Shown in pieces: positions 8,815-17,241 of a stretch of DNA of 64,000 nucleotides. Numbering within the stretch: position 1 is the first letter of the stretch; each line of letters starts with the position of its first letter. The notes below the pieces were generated by a model that saw nothing but the letters and a program-made list of their open reading frames with translations, was not told the DNA's origin and made no database searches. A program made the position numbers and the translations under genes. The DNA is from DASRDE01 sp035938175 (lineage in GTDB: Bacteria > Vulcanimicrobiota > Vulcanimicrobiia > Vulcanimicrobiales > Vulcanimicrobiaceae), in contig DASZHD010000038.1 in NCBI GenBank assembly GCA_035938175.1, positions 26,474 through 90,473 on the forward strand, read 5' to 3'.

Positions 8815-9225
8815 ATGAGCGTTTCAACGCTGACAGTCGGCCCCTCCGACGTCCTCGACGACAGCGGCCGCCTCTCCGGGCCGGCGCTGCGAACCTTCTT
8901 CAATATCGCCGACCGCTGGGAGTTGAACGCGCGCGAGCGTCAGCGGCTGCTGGGCCTGAAGGCGTCGACGTATTTCAAACACCAGCGCGATCCCGCACAC
9001 GCGCAGCTCTCACGCGACACGCTCGAACGCATTTCGTACATCCTGGGAATCTACAAAGCACTCCAAATCCTATTGCCGCGCAAAGAAGCCGCCGACTCAT
9101 GGATCCGCCGAAAGAATAGCGCGCCGGTTTTCAACGGCCACGCCCCGTTGGATTTGATGCTGGCCGGCAAGGTCGGCGATTTGTACGTGGTTCGCCGGTA
9201 TTTGGACGGCGAACGCGGATGGTAA
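8815..9225 (+). CDS. Xre/MbcA/ParS-type antitoxin
   Basis: 136 residues. The central part (WELNARERQRLLGLKASTYF, then LSRDTLERISYILGIYKAL) is the DNA-binding Xre-like fold of the MbcA/ParS/Xre antitoxins. The C-terminal part (APLDLMLAGKVGDLYVVRRY) is the toxin-binding domain, with its conserved P-L-D-L/M core. The stop overlaps the toxin start by 7 bp, so the pair is translationally coupled. It should neutralise the RES toxin and repress the operon through the inverted repeat at 8777-8807. Confidence 0.9.
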   Translation: MSVSTLTVGPSDVLDDSGRLSGPALRTFFNIADRWELNARERQRLLGLKASTYFKHQRDPAHAQLSRDTLERISYILGIYKALQILLPRKEAADSWIRRKNSAPVFNGHAPLDLMLAGKVGDLYVVRRYLDGERGW

Positions 9226-9881
9226 CCCAGCTCGACTGGCATCCCGCGTTTCGCATCATTCCGTCGATCTATCCGCCCGTCGGAATTTATGACGACGTCG
9301 CCGATGCGGATGATTTGGATGCGGTCGTCACTTTAGAATCTGCCACAAATCCGCGCATCCTTACCGAAGCGGGGGAACTTTCGCTGGTACGGCCGGAAGA
9401 GCGCATCTCCGGACAGGGTACGACCCCGATCATGGCGTCCTTTACGCATACGAAGGCGAGCCGATTCTCGGACGGCACGTACGGCGTGTATTATGCCGCA
9501 CACGAAGAAGAAACCGCGATCGCCGAAACCGCGTATCACCGTTTACGCTTCATTACCCACGCGGGCTTCCAAAGTGAAATCGTGCACATGCGCGTGTACA
9601 GCGCGCGGATTCTTGGCGATTTCGACGACGTCCGGACGAAGACGCGGCGTTCGCGTCTGTACGATACAAACGACTACTCGTTTTCACAGCGCTACGCTCG
9701 AAAGCTGTTCGAACGCAACCGCGTCGACGGAATCGCCTTCCGCAGCGTTCGCCGTCCCGAAGGCGAATGTCTGGCCGTCTTTCGTCCCCGGTGCGTTACG
9801 AACGTGCGCGTCGAGCGGCACTTACAGTACCGGTTTGAAGCCGGGCAGTTCGCCGGCGCGATGGAGATTCGACCGGCATAG
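9219..9881 (+). CDS. RES-domain toxin (NAD+-degrading type)
   Basis: 220 residues. RES toxins such as MbcT degrade NAD+, and others (ParT) ADP-ribosylate a target; which one applies here cannot be told. Family signatures are visible: an Arg in SRFSDGTYGVYYAA, a Glu in the following AHEEETAIAET helix, and a Ser in IAFRSVRRPEGECLAVF, the R-E-S trio that names the domain. It is directly downstream of and overlaps its Xre-type antitoxin. The last 86 bp overlap the convergent cytochrome gene. It looks intact. Confidence 0.9.
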   Translation: MVTQLDWHPAFRIIPSIYPPVGIYDDVADADDLDAVVTLESATNPRILTEAGELSLVRPEERISGQGTTPIMASFTHTKASRFSDGTYGVYYAAHEEETAIAETAYHRLRFITHAGFQSEIVHMRVYSARILGDFDDVRTKTRRSRLYDTNDYSFSQRYARKLFERNRVDGIAFRSVRRPEGECLAVFRPRCVTNVRVERHLQYRFEAGQFAGAMEIRPA

Positions 9882-10470
9882 GCTGCATAACGGGCGTAGA
9901 CCAGCCGGTAACGATCGCGCGCAGATTCTGCCACAGTCCCGTCGTCGCAACCATCACCATGTGGCCGGCGAAAAACAACAGCAACTCGAGAGCGAAGCCG
10001 AGGTGCCACACCGAGGTGGCGCGGCGCCCGCCGAAGACGTTTGCAATCGGCCGGAACAGTGCAAGGTGCGGCCAAATGGCCAAGCCGGTTGCAACGATGA
10101 GCGGTGCCAGCATCAACAACACGACCGTATACGCCAGCTTTTGCAAGGGATTATATTCGGCGTATTCCGGCGGTGTGGCGCGCAGCCGCAAATAGTAGAG
10201 GGTCATGGGAACCAGTCCGCGGATGTCGCGCGCACCGAACAGCAGCGAACGCAAGCGGCCGGTTAGCAGCGCGTGCCCGAAATAGACAAGACCGCTTGCG
10301 ATCGTCACGCCCGCCAAAATTTCGTGTATTAACAGCGGATTGCGAATCCAGCGTGCGTGTAAAAGAAATTGCGTGCCCGTAAGCGCGAGACCGAAAAAAG
10401 CAAGGCCGAACGCGCCGTGCGTGATGCGCGTAATTGCGGAGTGTCGATAGACGGGGACTGCGGCTTCCAT
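9796..10470 (-). CDS. cytochrome b561-like membrane protein
   Basis: 224 residues with about four or five hydrophobic helices. The start RHSAITRITHGAFGLAFFGLALTG and the later WHLGFALELLLFFAGHMVM contain the spaced histidines expected to bind b hemes in the Ni/Fe-hydrogenase/formate dehydrogenase/thiosulfate reductase cytochrome b family. Such proteins pass electrons between a periplasmic oxidoreductase and quinone, but no oxidoreductase is adjacent. It is the last gene of a minus-strand group. The final 30 residues are basic and low-complexity and are encoded opposite the toxin 3' end. Confidence 0.75.
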   Translation of the reverse strand: MEAAVPVYRHSAITRITHGAFGLAFFGLALTGTQFLLHARWIRNPLLIHEILAGVTIASGLVYFGHALLTGRLRSLLFGARDIRGLVPMTLYYLRLRATPPEYAEYNPLQKLAYTVVLLMLAPLIVATGLAIWPHLALFRPIANVFGGRRATSVWHLGFALELLLFFAGHMVMVATTGLWQNLRAIVTGWSTPVMQPMPVESPSRRRTARLQTGTVSAARRARS

Positions 10471-10522
10471 GCCGCAACCCTACGTCTAAAGCCTGAGAGT
10501 TACCGGAGGGTCAGGGCGGGCG

Positions 10523-11005
10523 TTACGCTTTCAACCGTGAAAGCACCAGCGCGCTCAAATGCAGCAGCTGCGCTTTGGCGTGCGGTCCCGTCGGGATTGA
10601 AATGGTAAAGACCAGATCGCCGCGGCGCACGTCGATTGCGGCAAACGGTTTGTGTCCGGCGCTGGGAATTCGTAATCCAAGCCGCGCCTCGTCGGCGCCG
10701 GGGAGCGGAACGGGCAGGTATCCGCCGGGCTGCGGATCCTCTCTCATGACAGTAGTAAAGGCTTGCATTACATCCGGCGGCGTGTCGCCTGCCGGATAAA
10801 ACACGTCCAATTCAACGCCGCCGTAGGCCCCCGAAACGCCGTTATACGTGCAGTACGCGCTTTGACCGTGCTGATCGGGATTCATTCGAGGCTTTGCGGT
10901 GGCGGGTAAACCGGCGGCACGCACGTCGGCGGGCGCCAGAACGCACATCTGCGTGCCCGAACTTTTGGCAGCCAGGAGCGCAGCAAAAACAAAAGCGTGT
11001 AGCAA
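10523..11005 (-). CDS. secreted protein of unknown function
   Basis: 160 residues from a TTG start, chosen because AAAAGGAGG lies 7 nt upstream. It begins with a short signal peptide. After cleavage there is C21-V-L-A-P-ADVRAAGLP and later C-T-Y-N-G, a pattern resembling DUF3558-type secreted proteins, where two Cys may pair. It starts 35 bp after the LuxR/TPR gene and precedes the cytochrome gene by 53 bp, so the three are probably cotranscribed. Function unknown. Confidence 0.7.
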   Translation of the reverse strand: MLHAFVFAALLAAKSSGTQMCVLAPADVRAAGLPATAKPRMNPDQHGQSAYCTYNGVSGAYGGVELDVFYPAGDTPPDVMQAFTTVMREDPQPGGYLPVPLPGADEARLGLRIPSAGHKPFAAIDVRRGDLVFTISIPTGPHAKAQLLHLSALVLSRLKA

Positions 11006-11039
11006 GGTGAAGCCTCCTTTTCGCCACCCGTTTCGACGT

Positions 11040-12551
11040 CTATGCGGAGATTCGTGCCAACAACTGCGTTCGCGACTTCACGCCGAATGCGTCGTAGATG
11101 CGTCCCAAGTGAATGCGCACCGTGTTCGGGCTGATGCCCAGATCCGAGCCGATTTCTTCAGTAGTCTTGCCTTCGCGCACTAACTGGTAGATGTGGCGCT
11201 GGCGAACGGTGAGCCGTTCGACCGGGAGCGTCTCGTGCTGACGGCGTGCGACCTCTTGCGCGACGAAACTGCGCGGATACGACGCGCACAATTCGCGCGC
11301 GCGAACGATCCACTGCTCTTCACCCGTAATCGCGTGCAGCAGGATCGCGCACCGTGCCGCTCGCCACTTGTAGCCGATTTCGTCGAAGACCTCAAAGGCA
11401 CTCAATGCCCGCAGGCGCGCGGTTTCACGCCGCCCGGGGAGCGCTTCACGAATCAATGCCTCTGCGAAATTCGCCATCGCGCCGTACCGGCGGTCGTGCG
11501 CGTAGCTGATGTTGCGCGCCATCTTCTCTTTCACCATTGCGGCCTGCGCCAGCAATTCTTCCGCCCGGTGCGGATCGACACCCGAAAACAGTTCTGCCGC
11601 GTGCACCAGCGCGCCCGATTCGACGGACGCGGATGCCTGCCAGTCCGTGCCGCGAATCAAATCGTCCGCTTCGGAAAGTTCCGCGCGCGCGACGATCTCT
11701 TGTCCCGATATGAATGAGACGTGGGCGCGATCCAAATGCACCAGAACCTGGTCTGCCGGATCGTTTGTAAACGACGCGGCCTCCTTCAACTTGCGGAACG
11801 CGCGAATGTATTCACCTTGAAGCGCTAAACACCACGCGAGCGCGCGCGCGGTTCGAAAGCGCTGGATCGCAAGATCGGCGGTCCATGGGAGCGTGGCTTC
11901 TACTTCTTGCGCAAGGGCAAAGCCTTCGGGCATATCGATGTCGCGAACCAGCGTTGCAAGCGCGTGCACGCCCCACGCAATTAGGCCTACGTCCGGCACG
12001 GGCGCGTTGCGCAGCCGCGTTATCGATTCCATTAACGCCTGCGCTTGCGCCGTGTAGTCTTCGCGCGCGGCAGCGATCCAGCTGCTCAGCATGACGAAAC
12101 GCGCGGTGATGTACGGATCGACGTCGTTTTCTGTTACGGCGAGCTGGTCGCGGATCAGATCATCTGCGTGCCCAACGTCGTTTAGCATCCAGTACACCAA
12201 TGCGTCATCGAGCCGAATCTCCGCATTCGTCTGTGCATCCCAGCGATCGCGGGGGCCAATCCGGCCAAGTGCGGCCTGCGCCCGGCGTCGTTCCCCTTGC
12301 GCCGCATGCGCCATCGCTTGATATGACCGCGCACGGGCAACGTCGCTCTCGCTGCACGTAACCGGATCCGAAAGCATCGACGAGATCAGCTGAATAACAT
12401 CCGCATGCCGGCCCAACCGCAGGTAAAGTTGCGCGAGAAAAAGATCCCGCTGCGGCGATGCCCGCTGCGCGAGCAACGCGTGCAGAAGCCCGGTGTAGTC
12501 GCCGTTGAGCCACGCACGTTGAAAGTCGTCGAGCCCCACCCTCGCGTCCAT
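11040..12551 (-). CDS. LuxR-family regulator with TPR-like sensor region
   Basis: 503 residues. The C-terminal 65 residues are a GerE/LuxR helix-turn-helix (LTVRQRHIYQLVREGKTTEE, then GISPNTVRIHLGRIYDAFGV). The N-terminal 430 residues are alpha-helical, repeat-like and Ala-rich, as in TPR domains of large LuxR regulators (MalT-like), but without a visible Walker P-loop. No receiver domain is present. It sits between a small secreted peptide (58 bp upstream) and a secreted protein (35 bp downstream), probable operon members and possible targets. Confidence 0.85.
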   Translation of the reverse strand: MDARVGLDDFQRAWLNGDYTGLLHALLAQRASPQRDLFLAQLYLRLGRHADVIQLISSMLSDPVTCSESDVARARSYQAMAHAAQGERRRAQAALGRIGPRDRWDAQTNAEIRLDDALVYWMLNDVGHADDLIRDQLAVTENDVDPYITARFVMLSSWIAAAREDYTAQAQALMESITRLRNAPVPDVGLIAWGVHALATLVRDIDMPEGFALAQEVEATLPWTADLAIQRFRTARALAWCLALQGEYIRAFRKLKEAASFTNDPADQVLVHLDRAHVSFISGQEIVARAELSEADDLIRGTDWQASASVESGALVHAAELFSGVDPHRAEELLAQAAMVKEKMARNISYAHDRRYGAMANFAEALIREALPGRRETARLRALSAFEVFDEIGYKWRAARCAILLHAITGEEQWIVRARELCASYPRSFVAQEVARRQHETLPVERLTVRQRHIYQLVREGKTTEEIGSDLGISPNTVRIHLGRIYDAFGVKSRTQLLARISA

Positions 12552-12609
12552 GCTGAGTAGATATTGCGTCGAGCGTGAGTGGGGCCCTCTTCACGTTAGT
12601 CCATAGCGA

Positions 12610-12804
12610 CTAGCAGAGCGGCATGCCGCCGTTGTCATAGCAGTCAAATGGGACGGATCGGCCGCTGCCGCCGCCCGTGGGGCTGACGCCGGCCGGCGCC
12701 TGGACCGGCTCGGAATGCAGGTGGCTTGTCGACGCGTGCTGAGGCGGCCCCGCTATCGACGAGGCGCTGAGCAAAAGCGAAATAAGCAGGCTGAAAAACG
12801 TCAT
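12610..12804 (-). CDS. small secreted Cys-containing peptide
   Basis: 64 residues. AAAGGAG lies just upstream of the ATG (minus strand), a strong ribosome-binding site. Residues 1-18 form a signal peptide (SLLISLLLSASSIA). The mature part is Gly/Ser/Pro-rich and ends DCYDNGGMPLC, with two Cys near the C-terminus that could form a small disulfide loop. It is the first gene of the LuxR/TPR group. I do not recognise a family. Confidence 0.65.
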   Translation of the reverse strand: MTFFSLLISLLLSASSIAGPPQHASTSHLHSEPVQAPAGVSPTGGGSGRSVPFDCYDNGGMPLC

Positions 12805-13248
12805 CCTGGTCTCCTTTGTGAGGTAGCGTTATGGATGAGCAGCCGGCGCCGACCGGGTGGTCGTCGGAACCGACTACCGTCCCCGTGATCATGAAACGAG
12901 ACTACCCTATCCGCCGGTGTTTTGCACCCTCCGGGCCCGTGACAGTAGTCGTCGACGCCTATGGCTTGCTTGCGTTGGGCAGCGACAAGGAAGCGCAGGT
13001 TAAGGAGCCGGCAGCGATGCCGGGGCACGCCGCGCGAGCGACCTGGTGAGATGGTTGCGCGTCCGGCCGAACCTAGTACGCCCGGCGAACGCTTTTGCGT
13101 GCTAAAACCCGCGCGGACATCATTCGCAGACGCGCCACGCATCGTTACGTCACCGGCAGATGCGCAGCGATCGGCGCTGCGTTACATCGCGCGCACCACG
13201 CAACCGCGTATACGCAGCAGCGGTTACGATCCATGAACGGAGCAAGGA
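12805..13248. other. intergenic stretch without recognisable gene
   Basis: About 440 bp between the divergent small-peptide operon (minus) and the VOC gene (plus). It should hold promoters for both. Open frames present here have no ribosome-binding site and no protein-like composition. I saw no tRNA or known riboswitch core. Confidence 0.4.
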
Positions 13249-13677
13249 ATGAGCGTAAAGGTCTACGGCTGCAACCACATCGCGATCGAAGTCGACGACG
13301 TACAAAAAGCTGTCGCGTTTTATCAGGACGTCTTCAATTTAGAGAAACTCGACGAGGGCGAAGGCGACGCATTTTTCAAACTGGGAGAGCATCAGTTTCT
13401 AGCAATGTTCAAGGTCGATTCCGTTCGGCCGGAACGGCGCCGGCATTTCGGCATCATGGTTCGCGATGAGGATCAGATCGCCGAAGTTCGCGAGAAGCTC
13501 ACGAGCAAATACGGCCTTACGCTTATCCCGGGCTTTCGGTGCGATTTCTTCGACCCGTTCGGCAATCACGTGCAAGTCGTCGATCTTCACGACGAATCAC
13601 TGGTTTGGCTGTTGCCCTATCAGGAAGTGCAGCGCACCGGCATTACCTTCACTGCTCCTCAACCGGCGCCTCAGTAG
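13249..13677 (+). CDS. VOC (glyoxalase/bleomycin-resistance) family protein
   Basis: 142 residues. The fold begins CNHIAIEVDDVQKAVAFYQD, the standard first beta-alpha-beta module, and ends in the second module with FFDPFGNHVQVVDLHDE. His at the first strand (NHIAIEV), His in RRHFGIMV and Glu/Asp near the end are candidate metal ligands, as in glyoxalase I and dioxygenases. AAGGA precedes the ATG. The substrate is not predictable. The propeller gene starts 47 bp downstream. Confidence 0.85.
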   Translation: MSVKVYGCNHIAIEVDDVQKAVAFYQDVFNLEKLDEGEGDAFFKLGEHQFLAMFKVDSVRPERRRHFGIMVRDEDQIAEVREKLTSKYGLTLIPGFRCDFFDPFGNHVQVVDLHDESLVWLLPYQEVQRTGITFTAPQPAPQ

Positions 13678-13724
13678 GGTTTGGCGCGCAGGCGCCAACA
13701 TGCGGACACGAAAATACGTGCCGC

Positions 13725-15341
13725 GTGGCCTCGATACAAGCCGCTGCTCTTCTGCTTGGTGCGGTGCTCCTGGGTACCGGCTACCCGACATACCACTTCG
13801 ATAACGCGCGCACCGGCTGGAATAACGGCGAAACGGCGTTGTCGATCCGCACGGTTCCCGGGCTTAAAAAATACGCCGATTACGGCCTGGACGGCGAAGT
13901 CGACGCGCAGCCGCTCTATTTGCACGCCGAATACGTTCCGGCCGCGCATCGAAAAGAGCCGATCGTCTACGTCACAACCGAGAACGACACACTCTACGCG
14001 TTCAGCCCAGCGCAGGGGCTGCTATGGAAACGCCATTTCGGCACGCCGGTACCCGCCACGTGGGCCGGTAATTGCATCGCCACGGCGCCGGTTATCGGGA
14101 TTACTTCGACGCCGGTAATCGACGTGCGGCGCGACACGCTCTACCTGGTCGCCTACACGCTTGACGGCGGCAAACCCGCGTACACGCTGCACGCGGTCTC
14201 GCCGGCAACCGGTGAAGAAAAGGCCACGGCAGATATTTCTAACCGCACCGGCGACACGTCCGTGCATCGGCAGCGCGCCGGGCTGCTGGAGTCATCCGGC
14301 AGCATCTACGTTGCGTTCGCCGGCTTTTGCGATCATCACGCCGGCACCACCTACGGACGCATCCTGGCCTATTCGGCGGACACGTTGGCGTTCGAGCACG
14401 ATTTCATTACGACGCGCTCGCCGCGCTGCGGTAACGTGCATATGGGCACGATATGGGGTGAAGGCTTTGCGCCCGCTGCAGACGGCGACGGCAACGTCTA
14501 TTTTTCTACGGGTAACGGCTGCATCGACTATGGGCGCGTGCCCGACGGCGGCTACGCCGACGCCGTTCTCCGCTTGACGCCGGGGTTGAGCCTTACCAGT
14601 ACCGGCAGCGCACTGTTCGCTCCATGCACGGCAGTGAACGACAATCGTCACGATCAAGAGATGGGATCCGGCGGCGTGGTTTTAGTTCCGGGCACGCGGT
14701 TCGCGATCGCCGGCGGAAAGAACGGCATGACGTACGTGTTGGATCGCGCACATTTGGGCGGCTTTCACACGCCGTGCCCCGATCGCGTCGTGTACGAATT
14801 ACAAACCAACTGGGGCGTCTGGGGCGGGCCGGTCGTTTGGAAGAGCGGACCGCGCGCGTACGTCGCGATTCCCGGCACCGGTCCGCACGGCGTGCGCGAA
14901 TTCGAGCTGGATCCGCAGTCGGGAACCCTGCAGCTTCGTAGTGAAACCGGCGTGTTCTTACGCAATGGCGGTGAGTCGGCTATCGTGACGTCCGATCGCG
15001 CCGGTTCGCGGCAATCGCTGGTGCTCTGGCTTTTAACCCGCCCCACGACGGGCGTGATGTATCTTCAAGCGTACGATGCGTTGGATTTGCGCCACCGCTT
15101 GGTTTCCGTTGCGGCCGGGCAGTGGGACAACAGCGGCGGCTATGCCGGAGTAAGTCCGACCGTCGTTGACGGCTACGTGTTCGTTGCAACGGATAAGCGG
15201 CTGACAGTATGGGGCTGTTGCCGCAATCTTGCCGCGCCCGGTGCGCGCGGCCCCGCGTTCTGGCTTCTCGCGATCGCCGCACTGCTTGCGGCCCTTGCCG
15301 TCCTTTCGACTCTCGTACTGCGCGCACGCCGCGCGCGCTAA
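13725..15341 (+). CDS. PQQ-like beta-propeller protein with C-terminal membrane anchor
   Basis: About 538 residues from a GTG at 13725; that start gives a signal peptide (MASIQAAALLLGAVLLGTG) followed by YHFDNARTGWN, the first-blade motif of PQQ-dependent dehydrogenase-type propellers. Blades such as IVYVTTENDTLYAFSP, GNVYFSTGNG and GYVFVATDKRLTVWG follow. Many Cys residues are present. Residues near the end (FWLLAIAALLAALAVLSTLV) form a single transmembrane helix with a basic tail, so the propeller should face the periplasm. The usual PQQ-binding tryptophan-disc residues were not verified, so an enzyme function is unproven. The frame stays open upstream into the VOC gene, so other starts cannot be excluded. 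Confidence 0.75.
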   Translation: MASIQAAALLLGAVLLGTGYPTYHFDNARTGWNNGETALSIRTVPGLKKYADYGLDGEVDAQPLYLHAEYVPAAHRKEPIVYVTTENDTLYAFSPAQGLLWKRHFGTPVPATWAGNCIATAPVIGITSTPVIDVRRDTLYLVAYTLDGGKPAYTLHAVSPATGEEKATADISNRTGDTSVHRQRAGLLESSGSIYVAFAGFCDHHAGTTYGRILAYSADTLAFEHDFITTRSPRCGNVHMGTIWGEGFAPAADGDGNVYFSTGNGCIDYGRVPDGGYADAVLRLTPGLSLTSTGSALFAPCTAVNDNRHDQEMGSGGVVLVPGTRFAIAGGKNGMTYVLDRAHLGGFHTPCPDRVVYELQTNWGVWGGPVVWKSGPRAYVAIPGTGPHGVREFELDPQSGTLQLRSETGVFLRNGGESAIVTSDRAGSRQSLVLWLLTRPTTGVMYLQAYDALDLRHRLVSVAAGQWDNSGGYAGVSPTVVDGYVFVATDKRLTVWGCCRNLAAPGARGPAFWLLAIAALLAALAVLSTLVLRARRAR

Positions 15342-15678
15342 ACGCTTCGCAAAATTCCGCCGCATCCCGGCAGGAGGTGAATCCGCCGGCGAAAAATGTA
15401 CGTGCGTAGATTAAATTTATTTCGGAAAGAAATGAAGTCGGAGGGCAGGGTCGCATGGCAAACGGCTTGGTCGTTCGGTTCGGATGCCGGAGTGCAGCGG
15501 CGTTCCGCAATGGACGGTCTTACCGCGTTCCCGGCACGCCCGCCGGCGTATTCCACGATGCTCGGTGAAACGGCCGCGCCGTACCGTTCCTGTGACGGCG
15601 CGCGCACGCGTTCGCTCGGGGAAACCTAGAGCGCTCTAGCTGTCCTCCACAGGACACCACGCGGGCACTCTTCCTTCG
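15342..15678. other. intergenic stretch upstream of the pseudopilin-like gene
   Basis: About 337 bp. It contains GC-rich hairpins, for example the TGTCC/GGACA arms near 15640-15656. A 77-codon frame at 15396-15629 has no convincing ribosome-binding site or protein-like pattern and is not called. No known RNA motif was recognised. Confidence 0.35.
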
Positions 15679-17208
15679 GTGAAGGGTGCTTCGCGTGGTT
15701 ATTCTTTGCTCGAGACGACGGCAGCCGTTGCCATCTTCGCTTTGCTTTGCCTCTTCTGCTTGCGGTTGATTGCGGGAACGCTGCATTGGTCCACGCTGCA
15801 AAGCGCACGCAACGCGGACGCCGCGGCCGTAGGAGCGTTAACCGACCGGTGGCGTATCGAGGAAGATTCCGCGTGGGCGATATTCACGCCGCCGACGGAC
15901 GTGAACGGCGCATCGAATGCCGACTATCACGAAGTAGACTTTTTCACGCGCGACGGCAAGAACCAGTCGTATTTTTGGTCGTACACGTACGATGCCGCCA
16001 ACCAGACGCTGACGCGCTACTTGTATTCTGCTCCGGGGGCGACGCCGCAAAAGGCCGAAACGTACTCCGGCATTACGAAATTCGTAGCGCACACTTATTC
16101 CGTTACGGCGCTGCAGGACTCGTCGACGCCCGTATATTCGGCGCTCTATAAAAACGCGGTGCTGCAAAATGGTGCGGTGCGATTTTATCCGGGTACCGCA
16201 CCGTGGATCGACGGCGGCAATCAGATTACGTTCATTCACGTGGAGACGGCGAGCGAGTTGCGCGAGTTGCAACTTTCGACGCAAACGGCGCCCAGCGGTT
16301 TCACGATCGTGCTGCAATACACGCCGGCACCGGCAGCCACGCCCACGACGGGACCGCTCGTTACTCTCGGGAAAATCGTTTTCGAACCAGGCGCGCTGGC
16401 ATACGATGCGCCGGCGCAACGTTTGGCGCGCGGGCTGAACGCGCTGTTCGGCGGAGGCGTCGCAAGCGCGCAATCCGCGACGTGTTCTTACGCACAGTTG
16501 TACTTGCAAAACGGCAGTTTGGATACCAACGGCGAGGACGGATTCAATTCCACGGATGGGCAGGGCTGCGTGACGGACGGTTCGGTGCGGCTATGGGCGC
16601 GTGAGGCGAATTATCCGTCGGGGTCGCCGTTTGGCGTTGAGAACCCCGCAACCAATGGCTGCTGGAACTACGTCGATGCATCACCGCAGCGCTGGAGCAC
16701 GACTGGTTATTCAGTAATTACTCCCGCCACGAGTACAGCGGGCTGTGTTTTGCAGGTGTATTCCACCGATCGAACGTCATCAAATGGCGGAGCCGCGAAT
16801 GTAACGGCAGTCGTAATTGCGCCTCTGTGTCAACGAGGCAGCTTGTGTTACGCCGATCTCACCGCCACGTCCGAGGCTTACGAAATGAAATGCTTATCCG
16901 GTGCCGTTGGACCGCCCTGTGCCGGCGGCGGAGCCTGGATGTGGCGGGATATGTATGTTTACCGTGAGTTTTCCAGCGACGACGGGGGAAGCACTTGGAC
17001 GGATCTTGGAGCCACTTTTGATTGCGTTTCGCCAATTCTGTGGTCGACTATGGGGCCACCTACGAATGCGGCTCACTGCACGCCTTCGAAACAAGAGCCG
17101 AGCATAGCGTACAGCGGTACGAGCAATAGCTGGTCAAACGCTCAAACCGGCACAACGGGCGGAGGCGCTGCTACCTGGAAACCATCAAACCCTCCAACAC
17201 AACCCTAG
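15679..17208 (+). CDS. orphan pseudopilin-like protein with large Cys-rich passenger
   Basis: 509 residues from a GTG start. The N-terminus MKGASRG/YSLLETTAAVAIFALL matches the type III signal of type IV pilins and pseudopilins: cleavage after Gly, Glu at mature position 5, then a hydrophobic helix. The remaining 450 residues are far longer than a normal minor pilin. The first part is PulJ-like; the second half has many Cys and sequence such as SSDDGGSTWTDLG, recalling secreted adhesion domains. No other pilus gene is nearby. The GTG sits in a hairpin (15665-15689), so the start is uncertain. Confidence 0.7.
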   Translation: MKGASRGYSLLETTAAVAIFALLCLFCLRLIAGTLHWSTLQSARNADAAAVGALTDRWRIEEDSAWAIFTPPTDVNGASNADYHEVDFFTRDGKNQSYFWSYTYDAANQTLTRYLYSAPGATPQKAETYSGITKFVAHTYSVTALQDSSTPVYSALYKNAVLQNGAVRFYPGTAPWIDGGNQITFIHVETASELRELQLSTQTAPSGFTIVLQYTPAPAATPTTGPLVTLGKIVFEPGALAYDAPAQRLARGLNALFGGGVASAQSATCSYAQLYLQNGSLDTNGEDGFNSTDGQGCVTDGSVRLWAREANYPSGSPFGVENPATNGCWNYVDASPQRWSTTGYSVITPATSTAGCVLQVYSTDRTSSNGGAANVTAVVIAPLCQRGSLCYADLTATSEAYEMKCLSGAVGPPCAGGGAWMWRDMYVYREFSSDDGGSTWTDLGATFDCVSPILWSTMGPPTNAAHCTPSKQEPSIAYSGTSNSWSNAQTGTTGGGAATWKPSNPPTQP

Positions 17209-17241
17209 ATTGTGCGCTTAAACTGTAGCGCTACTGGTCGT

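Noticed and set aside
12805..13248. Cobalamin, TPP or c-di-GMP riboswitch in the intergenic gap
   Set aside because: Short stretches looked suggestive, but the conserved cores of these classes are absent on both strands.
15342..15678. c-di-GMP riboswitch before the pseudopilin gene
   Set aside because: A GGCAAAC stretch is present but the second conserved GACGCAAAGCC-type segment and receptor are missing.
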